Source: Sphingobacterium detergens
GTDB lineage: Bacteria > Bacteroidota > Bacteroidia > Sphingobacteriales > Sphingobacteriaceae
Assembly (NCBI RefSeq): GCF_003610355.1
Contig: NZ_RAPY01000002.1
Span: 124,001 to 188,000, forward strand
Reading direction: 5' to 3'
Length of the DNA stretch: 64,000 nt
In this document: positions 8,580-15,637 of the stretch, piece after piece
How the letters are laid out: the number at the start of each line of letters is the position of its first letter
How positions within the stretch are numbered: the first letter of the stretch is position 1
Notes under the pieces: generated by a model
The model's database searches: none
What the model was told of the DNA's origin: nothing
The model's input: only the letters and a program-made list of their open reading frames with translations
Program-made: the position numbers and the translations under genes

Positions 8580-9667
8580 TAATCAATCTTTCTTCTTTGT
8601 GAATTAAATGATTCTAACTGCTCAGGATAAATTTTTATTCCTTTTTTTTCTGCAATATGAGGAAAGGCAACCATGCCGTACATCGAAACGTATTTATAAT
8701 CTTGCCATGGCAATGGTTCAATCCTATTATCTATTTTAAAAGAATCGAAAGGATCTACCGGTAATTCCGTGATTTCACAGACATTCCAAAAGTTAGAACT
8801 CGAGGAGAATTCCAACGGTTGGGCTTCAGTTAATCCAGTTAATTTAGTGACCTCTTTTAGGAGTATAACCCTTTCTTCAGAATCTAAACTGGCGAGATTT
8901 TCATTGGTCAGTTCTTCGAACTTGTCTAAAACGAGGTCGTTCCACCATCTTTTCCAACTTTCAGAAAATATTCCTGAATATTTAGCACTATGAAAAATAT
9001 CTACCAATTTCGACCAATCATGCGAATGGGAAATATCTATTCCTAGACGAGCTGCTAGAGTAGGTTCATTTATTAGTATACCGCCAGGTTTAACGATACC
9101 TTTAAAAATATATCTTGCAATTTCGTGAATAGGAGGATTTTCTTCGTTAATAAACCTGGAGAGAATGCGTTGATCAATATCCTGATAGTTCCTACCCAAA
9201 AGCTTGTTGAAATCCTTTGGAGATTCGGTTATTGATTTATATGCGGTAATTATTGCCTCAATTTTTTGTATTGTAAGGTCATTAATTTCATCTTTTATAA
9301 AGGTCCAGTCAAAGAGATCATGACTAGTAAAATCTTTAAGATAGGATTGATTAATGCGGTCTTCAGTAGAACACAAAATTATAGGCAAGTTCGGGACCTT
9401 TTCTTCAGTTGCCAATGTACGTATCATTTGGGCAAGCGGAGGAGCTTGGTAATATACCTTAATACCGTCTTCTTGTTCGCCATCTAGCTTTAAGTCTAGA
9501 AATATTGCATCGTAATCTTTTAATATAGATTCTATATGCTGAATTTCTGTTTCAAATGCAACAGGTTTAAAACGAGTTATTTTTAATGACCCAAGAGTTT
9601 CGAGCTTTTGTATAATTGATTTTACTAAAGCTTCTTTTTCATCGTCAAGGTAGAAAATATTATACAT
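8579..9667 (-). CDS. Receiver-domain protein without DNA-binding output
   Basis: This is a 362-aa protein. Residues 1-130 form a CheY-like receiver: acidic pair D8-D9 (YLDDE), phospho-acceptor D58 in IFLDLKLDG, S100/T101 in IILCST and K125 in FIKDE. The receiver residues are therefore intact. The remaining 230 aa match no HTH, LytTR, GGDEF or other output domain I know. They are helical and include a WSKLVDIFHSAKYSG segment. The gene overlaps the upstream GHKL gene by 8 nt and the downstream gene by 1 nt. A phosphorelay or phospho-like switch between the C-terminal kinase-like module of its neighbour and this receiver is the natural inference. Confidence 0.8.
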   Translation of the reverse strand: MYNIFYLDDEKEALVKSIIQKLETLGSLKITRFKPVAFETEIQHIESILKDYDAIFLDLKLDGEQEDGIKVYYQAPPLAQMIRTLATEEKVPNLPIILCSTEDRINQSYLKDFTSHDLFDWTFIKDEINDLTIQKIEAIITAYKSITESPKDFNKLLGRNYQDIDQRILSRFINEENPPIHEIARYIFKGIVKPGGILINEPTLAARLGIDISHSHDWSKLVDIFHSAKYSGIFSESWKRWWNDLVLDKFEELTNENLASLDSEERVILLKEVTKLTGLTEAQPLEFSSSSNFWNVCEITELPVDPFDSFKIDNRIEPLPWQDYKYVSMYGMVAFPHIAEKKGIKIYPEQLESFNSQRRKID

Positions 9668-11957
9668 TGTTTTTTTGTTTTGGTAATTCTATTCGGATGG
9701 TTGTCTTAAAATCATTAGAGGACTCTGCCACGTAGATTTTACCTCCGTATCCTTCAATTATATCTTTAACAATTTTAAGGCCCAATCCGGTACCTATCGC
9801 TTCTTGTATCTCATTAGCATCGACGCCTGTGGGTGAGCTGGTAGTGAAAAAAGCATTAAAAATATCATTTTTGTCTTTATCTGGAATTCCAATACCATTG
9901 TCCATAAACTCAACATAAACAATTTGATCTGTCTTACCAGCTACTATCGATATTCTACCGTTAGTTCTAGCTTTGTTGATAGCTTTTTTAGCGTTAGTAT
10001 AGAGATTGAATAAGATGGATGCCCATTCAGAAATATGCATTGGACAAGTAAATAAGTTGTAGCCATGAAAGATTGGACCGACTAACTCAATTTTGCTTCG
10101 ACGTAAATCCGGAAGAATATTAGATAAGAATTTTTGGATTGGAATTCTTAGTTCTATTGGTTCTAATTCTCTATTTACGTTATTTGAGATGGCATCTCTA
10201 AAATATGAAGTATAAACATTTAGAGCACTGATGTTTTGTAATAATCTCTCTCCAGTTATTTTTCCAGCATTACTATTAATAGTGGCAGTCAAAAATTCAG
10301 CATCATATTTTAATGCTGGTTGATAATGATCGATTTCATGAATAAATTCGCCAATCGCTTGGCCTAAGCCGGCGAGTATTCTTAATAATTGAATTTCTTT
10401 TAATAGCTCCTTTGTTTTAACTTCTAATTCTACTCGTTCAGATTTAGTAGTTTCTTCAATCTCCACTAGAGATTGTTCAATAACTTTTAATTTTTCAACA
10501 ATCTCTATTTTACGATTTGAACCTGTACTAGCTTCATTATTATTTGAAATATTAATGATCTCTTCGACTTGAGATTTAACATCTTTAATAATATCACCCG
10601 AAAATTTTCGTTCAAAATCTTTCTGCCCTGCTAGTCCTTTACGGTCCCTAAAAGATGAAACTTTAATCGCGACATCTGTAATTACCTTGTAAACAAAATC
10701 TCTAAGTTCTTCTAATGCCTCATTCTCTAAAAGACCTTCTCTACTTGATTGTTCTTGAAATAACTCTCCTTCTTTGTCAACAACCTCTACAAAGCCAAAA
10801 TAATTCATATTACCGTGGGGAGCAATTATAGTATTTCTCACTACTGATGCGTCCAATCTTAACCAATCATTATTTGGTTCTCCATAGGGTAAAACCCGAA
10901 ACCCGTTTCTATAAAGTCTAATCCCTCCATTTTTTCTAGCGTTTTCCCTTACATGCTTTTCAACTCCTTTTGGTATGTATCCAGAATTCCAAATAAAATA
11001 GTACGCTTTAAAATGAACGTTTTTTAATTTTATATAAGGTATATCTCTTTCTTCCTTACCGATTAAAATTACGTCCTCATCAATGTTTAATTTTTCGCTC
11101 TTGAAAGAATAGAATCCTTGACCATCATTGTCCACGTATCCTTCAATTTGCGCAAGCGCATGTTGAAAGAAAGCACTCTCTTCATCAATTAATATAGTAG
11201 AATCTTTGTAAAAATCAACCTTGAAGCCAGGATCGCCTTGGCTTTGTTCTAATCTTGTAGAAAGCGGGAATGGTTGCAATAAATCAGAAATAAAAGTAAA
11301 GGTTTTTTTTATCATCGCTAAGGACCAAATGTCTCGAACCTCATCAATAATAAGTGTCGTTCCTTCTTCTTTAATTTTGTCTATCTCATCCACATTGTTA
11401 GAGATAAGGAATAAATCACCATCAATCTCGTACTTATCCCAATCTACCTGAAGCTTTAACGCTTTTGGAGAAAGTTGGGTTTGAGTTATTATCGTTAGCT
11501 TTTTACCTATCCGTTGCGTTGAAAATCTACCAATTCCTTTTTGTCCGGCTCTTACTCTTTTGAATTTCGTAGATTTAGGATTATGAATTTTATCGGTTGA
11601 AGATATTGTCATAAACCCTTTAATAAGCTGATCACGATCCATCCCTAAGCCATTGTCATTAATTATTATTTGACCATTTGGATTGTCCGTTTTATTAAAG
11701 CTGATTGTCACACTAGTGGCATCAGCGTCATAGGCATTCTTTACTAGCTCAGCAACTGCCGTTTCATGGCGGCCAACAAGCTCCCTACCAAGACGATTTA
11801 TCATCCCAGCATCTACCGAGAAACGTAAAGTATTATTATCTAACGATGCTAATTCATGCGATAGCTTTAGAATAACAGAATTATCAGAGTCTTTTTTTGT
11901 TAATTCTCTATTTAATTCTTCTTTTAGTTCCTCTATTGTACGGTTATTTTCAGGCAT
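9660..11957 (-). CDS. Dual GHKL ATPase: MORC/Hsp90-like plus histidine-kinase-like
   Basis: This is a 765-aa protein starting at ATG 11957; a TTG lies one codon earlier. The N-terminal module (about residues 40-420) has Hsp90/MutL/MORC-type GHKL motifs: AELVKNAYDADAT, NDNGLGMD and GQKGIGRFS. A coiled helical stretch (about 460-540) leads to GEFIHEIDHY, which resembles a dimerisation/H-box helix. A second GHKL ATPase follows at about 640-760 with LYTNAKKAI, DNGIGIPD and GTGLGLKIV, the N, G1 and G2 boxes of histidine kinases. It has no membrane segments or sensor domain, so it should be a cytosolic sensor-ATPase. MORC-type GHKL ATPases recur next to methylases in predicted restriction-like operons. 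It is the first gene of the operon. Confidence 0.85.
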   Translation of the reverse strand: MPENNRTIEELKEELNRELTKKDSDNSVILKLSHELASLDNNTLRFSVDAGMINRLGRELVGRHETAVAELVKNAYDADATSVTISFNKTDNPNGQIIINDNGLGMDRDQLIKGFMTISSTDKIHNPKSTKFKRVRAGQKGIGRFSTQRIGKKLTIITQTQLSPKALKLQVDWDKYEIDGDLFLISNNVDEIDKIKEEGTTLIIDEVRDIWSLAMIKKTFTFISDLLQPFPLSTRLEQSQGDPGFKVDFYKDSTILIDEESAFFQHALAQIEGYVDNDGQGFYSFKSEKLNIDEDVILIGKEERDIPYIKLKNVHFKAYYFIWNSGYIPKGVEKHVRENARKNGGIRLYRNGFRVLPYGEPNNDWLRLDASVVRNTIIAPHGNMNYFGFVEVVDKEGELFQEQSSREGLLENEALEELRDFVYKVITDVAIKVSSFRDRKGLAGQKDFERKFSGDIIKDVKSQVEEIINISNNNEASTGSNRKIEIVEKLKVIEQSLVEIEETTKSERVELEVKTKELLKEIQLLRILAGLGQAIGEFIHEIDHYQPALKYDAEFLTATINSNAGKITGERLLQNISALNVYTSYFRDAISNNVNRELEPIELRIPIQKFLSNILPDLRRSKIELVGPIFHGYNLFTCPMHISEWASILFNLYTNAKKAINKARTNGRISIVAGKTDQIVYVEFMDNGIGIPDKDKNDIFNAFFTTSSPTGVDANEIQEAIGTGLGLKIVKDIIEGYGGKIYVAESSNDFKTTIRIELPKQKNNV

Positions 11958-12055
11958 CAAAATTTCTTAGTTTGCTAAAATACCAATTTAATGACAATTG
12001 TTCCAATTCCATTGAAATTTATTTGAATTTGAGAAAATTAATAGTTCGTGCCTAG

Positions 12056-12205
12056 AAGTGGAAAGTAGGAGTACTGGTGAAGAGTATGCGGATCAAATAT
12101 GTTGCAAAGCTGTTGGGGTATGCTTCGGTAAAGCATACAGAAGTTTATGCTAAGATCCATAATGCCGAATTGGACAAGGCAATGGGAGTATTTGACAGGC
12201 ATTAA
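12056..12205 (+). pseudogene. C-terminal remnant of a tyrosine recombinase
   Basis: An open stretch of about 48 codons ends with KYVAKLLGYASVKHTEVYAKI...LDKAMGVF and a stop at 12203-12205. This is the characteristic end of Bacteroidota tyrosine recombinases (LLGH-xSIxxTxxYAKI), including the expected catalytic Tyr in EVYAKI. A TAG at 12053-12055 precedes it in frame, and the R-HxxR core is missing, so it is a decayed fragment. It sits between the operon start and the right flanking repeat, as expected for an integrase next to an attachment site. Confidence 0.8.
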
Positions 12206-12393
12206 TATCTTTCATCTAGTGTTAAATTAGGGATGCAGGAAATAGTTTTGTTCACCCTGTATGTGCCCTTTTTCTGGCAATTGCTTTTGTGGCTTTTGTA
12301 CACGGAATGGTGCACCATATTACAGAGTGAATAGTTAATACAAGAGCGTTTCATTCTGAAATATTTACCTATTGTTGTATCTACGGGAAATAG

Positions 12394-12425
12394 AAAACCT
12401 GCAAGTTTTTGGCTTGCAGGTTTTT
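12394..12425 (+). terminator. Intrinsic terminator after recombinase remnant
   Basis: A 12-bp perfect stem (AAAACCTGCAAG / CTTGCAGGTTTT) with loop TTTTTGG is followed by T residues. It has the same relation to the adjacent direct repeat as the hairpin at 5701-5733. Confidence 0.8.
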
Positions 12426-12438
12426 GGCATTTAAATTC

Positions 12439-12616
12439 TGTGATTCCGCTGAGAGGGGATCAATTTTTTATTAAAATACGCCTTAATAGGCTTTAATCGT
12501 CGTTTTTAAAATTGGGTAAGCGAAAGGGTAACCATAATCTTTAAACTACTTTAGTTTGTTTTGAAGAACAAATTTGTGTTTTGCAAAAACAAAGATTAAG
12601 TTTCTCTTTAGCAAAA
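12439..12616 (+). repeat. Right copy of island-flanking direct repeat
   Basis: This 178-bp sequence matches 5733-5905 in the same orientation, differing mainly by a 5-bp insertion near the left end and scattered substitutions. With the left copy it brackets about 6.5 kb. The level of divergence suggests either an old insertion or recombination between non-identical sites. Confidence 0.75.
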
Positions 12617-12654
12617 TGCCCTTGGTATTTTTTTAAACAATAGTTAGTTTTTGA

Positions 12655-13473
12655 CTATCGCAAATTTAGTAAATCCTTTTTGGGTACAAGTTTAAACTTA
12701 TCGACGATTTCATAGCTTGGTTCTTTGGTTTCTAATGCTGCCTTTTCAGCTAGAGCTTCATTAGATAATCTCTCATTAAGCATCGACTTAGCACTTGTGC
12801 TCAATTTATCTGTCAGCTTGGAAACTTTGAATACATCGACAAAGGGAGTCAAAGGAACAGAATGTAAACTAATTAACCTTTTCGATGAGAATTCATCATT
12901 ACTGCCATATGTCTTATTGCTAGCGTCAACAAAATAGGAACCCTGTCCTTCAATTTTTTGCTCAGCATAGACTTTGCTTGTTAAAGTACAGAGATTGACA
13001 TGATCGACATACTCAACAATATAGCCTTGATTCTTTAGTACTCTAGCATAAAATAAAGCTTGACTTTGTACCTCAGAATCGGCGGCAAAGCTCGGTGCTC
13101 TATAATCTAGCACATCTTCCACTATAACCTCTAGCATATAGTTGGTAGCTACATTTACATTTATAATCGCTAAATATTTAGCTGAAGTAACAGTTGATTT
13201 ATTGACCATCGTACTGAACAAGATTTCATTGTTGTAAATGGGTTCAATCTTTTCTATTTGACTAGCTTTTAAGATTGGAAAGTAATCAAATTCATCTTTT
13301 TTACCTTCCTTATAATAAATGATAGAGCCAATAAGTTGCTCAGGTTTAATATTGGTGTTAAAGGATATAAATGTTGCATTTTTAAATGCACTTTCAGCTT
13401 TTGCCTGTTCCTGTTGCGTAAAAGCATTAAAACAAATCAGGAGCAGAGCGCTAATTAAAATTAATCTTTTCAT
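12655..13473 (-). CDS. Exported hypothetical protein
   Basis: This 272-aa protein starts at ATG 13473, which places a clean signal peptide first (MKRLILISALLLICFNAFTQQ). The in-frame extension upstream uses no ATG and would bury the signal. The mature part shows no recognisable domain; it contains a SKVYAEQKIEGQGSYFVDASN region and a Lys/Glu-rich C-terminus ending KLVPKKDLLNL. It is probably periplasmic or surface associated. It is a lone gene on the minus strand outside the right island repeat. Confidence 0.75.
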   Translation of the reverse strand: MKRLILISALLLICFNAFTQQEQAKAESAFKNATFISFNTNIKPEQLIGSIIYYKEGKKDEFDYFPILKASQIEKIEPIYNNEILFSTMVNKSTVTSAKYLAIINVNVATNYMLEVIVEDVLDYRAPSFAADSEVQSQALFYARVLKNQGYIVEYVDHVNLCTLTSKVYAEQKIEGQGSYFVDASNKTYGSNDEFSSKRLISLHSVPLTPFVDVFKVSKLTDKLSTSAKSMLNERLSNEALAEKAALETKEPSYEIVDKFKLVPKKDLLNLR

Positions 13474-13693
13474 GATGTTTAAGTTTAATAAAATAGTTAA
13501 ATGCAATATAATCAATATTTAACTAATGCAAAAAAATTAAATTTTCAAATTTTTATTAAAGATTTTAATGGTTAAGTTTTGCAGATTATTGAAAAGCTGA
13601 GGAGACTTTGATTCTCATAGATATCAAATAAGATTAATTATCTACCATCTATTATAAATCCTGATGGCCTAGCCTTTGTTTTGCTAATTTATT

Positions 13694-13721
13694 TTTCCAC
13701 AGTTGGATGTATCTGTGGAAA
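13694..13721. repeat. Inverted repeat upstream of HTH gene
   Basis: Arms TTTCCACAG and CTGTGGAAA (9 bp perfect) are separated by 10 bp, about 55 bp upstream of the excisionase-like gene. It could be an operator or recombinase arm site. Nothing else is evident in the 13474-13776 intergenic region, which is otherwise AT-rich. Confidence 0.45.
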
Positions 13722-13776
13722 GCAATCTCCCCATTATTCCAAACTTCACGACATGAAACATTAAAGTAACCATGTC

Positions 13777-14085
13777 ATGAATATAGATCGACTTGAATTT
13801 AATTCCTGGATGGAGCGGATTATGTCCCGCTTTGATATCCTCAAAGAATGCATAAATGAAATTCACCTGCAACGTAATGGCGTGGATGGTGAAGAACTTC
13901 TCGATAACCAGGACGTACTACTAATGCTGAAGATCAGTAATCGTTCCTTACAGCGATATCGATCATCCGGTAAGCTTCCTTATTACACCATTAGTGGTAA
14001 GCTGTATTATAAGCTAACGGACGTGCAACAGTTCGTTAGAGAAAGTTTCAATGTACCACTTCAACGTACAAAGGACAACCAATGA
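13777..14085 (+). CDS. Excisionase/MerR-like HTH protein of conjugative element
   Basis: This 102-aa protein has a C-terminal winged-HTH of the excisionase type (LLMLKISNRSLQRYRSSGKLPYYTISGKLYYKLTDVQQF, given here as landmarks from residues 48-88). Small HTH proteins with this LKISxRxLQRYRxxGxLPY signature open the excision/transfer modules of Bacteroidota conjugative transposons, where they support excision or control downstream genes. It is followed by the DUF3945 gene after 87 nt containing a hairpin. DNA binding is well supported; the exact role (Xis-like or transcriptional) is inferred. Confidence 0.82.
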   Translation: MNIDRLEFNSWMERIMSRFDILKECINEIHLQRNGVDGEELLDNQDVLLMLKISNRSLQRYRSSGKLPYYTISGKLYYKLTDVQQFVRESFNVPLQRTKDNQ

Positions 14086-14132
14086 CAAATAATGCCAACA
14101 AAGGACGGCTTCAGAATACCATTAGATGATCA

Positions 14133-14167
14133 TCCTATTTTCGAAAATTAATAATTCTAAAATAGGA
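14133..14167 (+). promoter_or_regulatory. Hairpin over the DUF3945 gene ribosome-binding region
   Basis: Arms TCCTATTTT and AAAATAGGA (9 bp) form a hairpin ending 5 nt before the ATG at 14173. The only SD-like AGGA is in the right arm and would be hidden when folded, suggesting translational control. Confidence 0.45.
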
Positions 14168-14172
14168 ATATC

Positions 14173-15621
14173 ATGAGTGAACAAATCAATGAAAGTCCAC
14201 AGTACCCGGAACAACTTTCGGATGTACTATTAGTTCTGGATAAGGAGAAAAAGAAAATCCAGGCAGTTACCGGTATCGATCAAAACGGAAAACTTAAAAC
14301 CGTTGATGCCGATAAAAAAAATCAGAGCCAATTTATGCGAGTGGATAAAAGTGGTGATATGTTTTCTAACTTCTTTTCTAATTTTTGGCGGCAACTGAAA
14401 GACCCTACCCGCTTTAATTTTTTCAAAGTTCCAGTAGAGGAAGCGGTAAACACCGCCAAAGAAATTCAAAAGCATGTCGATACTCCTTCAAAAGACGGCG
14501 AAGCTGTAATTGCTAAACATGAGGTTAAAGAGCCGAAGGAACCACAACAAGAAAGTAAAAATACTCCTCAAAATTCGGAAGTCATATCAGAAACAAGTGA
14601 ATACCGATATAAGCCGGAACAGATTGATTGGGATACTATGAACAACCTGGGATTAAGTAAAGAAAGACTTGAAAAGGCTGGTGTAATGGATACCCTGTTA
14701 AAAGGATATAAAACAAATATTTTGATGCCAATAAGCCTTAACCTCGGCACAGCAGTTACACGTATGGATGCACGTCTGTCATTACAGCCAGGAGAAAACG
14801 GAGAAGTTGTGATGGCTATTCATGGTATCCGAAAAGAGCCGAATCTCAACATCCCGTTCTTCGGCCATGAATTTACCAAAGAGGATAAGGACAACCTCCT
14901 AAAGTCTGCTAATATGGGACGTGTTGTGGACCTCATCAATCCAAAAACAGGTGAAAAAATACCGTCCATTATCAGCATCGACAAACTAACGAATGAAGTT
15001 ATTGCTTTAAGACGTGACTGGATAAAAATACCTGATGAGGTGAAAGGTGTAAAGTTAAATGAACAACAAAAGCACACACTACAGGATGGAGGATCAACCG
15101 TTATAGAAGGCATGATTTCCAAACAAGGAAAGCCTTTTAGCGCATCTGTGCAATACAATGCTGATAAACGGTATTTAGAATTTCTTTTCGATAGAAGTAA
15201 TACAAATCAACATACCCAAAACGGGCATCAAAGTCAACAACAGGGCCAGCAGTCATTTGAAGCACCCCGGACATTTAGAGGCAAAGAACTGTCCGACAAG
15301 CAATATGAAAAGTACAATGCTGGCGTAACTGTTCACGTTGACGGTTTGATTGACAAGAAGGGTGAAAAATATCAGGGCTATATAACTTTTAATAAAGAAA
15401 CTGGAAAAGAACAGTTTTCGTTTTCCGATCCAAATAAATTAAAGGAGAAAGTTAAACCTGCAGAAGCAAATAAAACACAGGTTGCCGTCAACTCCGAGGG
15501 GAAAACGAACGAAGCGACAAAAAATATCAAGGAGCCTTTAAAACCGCAACAGCAAACACCGAAAAACAATAAACAGAACGAATCAAAAGCTAATGCGAAA
15601 ACCAAAGGCCCAAGAAGATAA
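14173..15621 (+). CDS. DUF4099/DUF3945 conjugative-element protein
   Basis: This 482-aa protein is typical of Bacteroidota conjugative transposons. A short N-terminal domain ends near residue 90, followed by a low-complexity linker. A DUF4099-like region spans about 150-225 (IDWDTMNNLGLSKERLEKAG). Two DUF3945-type repeats follow, the first around 270-335 and the second around 375-420, each with GVxLxxxQ/DKQYEKYxxG-like starts. The C-terminus is Lys/Gln-rich. Its biochemical role is unknown; it is almost always encoded immediately upstream of topoisomerase III, as here (16 nt). It is probably co-transcribed with topB. Confidence 0.85.
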   Translation: MSEQINESPQYPEQLSDVLLVLDKEKKKIQAVTGIDQNGKLKTVDADKKNQSQFMRVDKSGDMFSNFFSNFWRQLKDPTRFNFFKVPVEEAVNTAKEIQKHVDTPSKDGEAVIAKHEVKEPKEPQQESKNTPQNSEVISETSEYRYKPEQIDWDTMNNLGLSKERLEKAGVMDTLLKGYKTNILMPISLNLGTAVTRMDARLSLQPGENGEVVMAIHGIRKEPNLNIPFFGHEFTKEDKDNLLKSANMGRVVDLINPKTGEKIPSIISIDKLTNEVIALRRDWIKIPDEVKGVKLNEQQKHTLQDGGSTVIEGMISKQGKPFSASVQYNADKRYLEFLFDRSNTNQHTQNGHQSQQQGQQSFEAPRTFRGKELSDKQYEKYNAGVTVHVDGLIDKKGEKYQGYITFNKETGKEQFSFSDPNKLKEKVKPAEANKTQVAVNSEGKTNEATKNIKEPLKPQQQTPKNNKQNESKANAKTKGPRR

Positions 15622-15637
15622 ACTAATCCGATAAAAA

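Noticed and set aside
12233..12334. 33-codon hydrophobic frame on the plus strand
   Set aside because: It could be a small membrane peptide, but it has no homology clue, no clear promoter and lies in degraded integrase-flanking DNA.
13684..13872. 62-codon frame on the minus strand upstream of and overlapping the HTH gene
   Set aside because: It overlaps the well-supported HTH gene and the inverted repeat and has no family resemblance.
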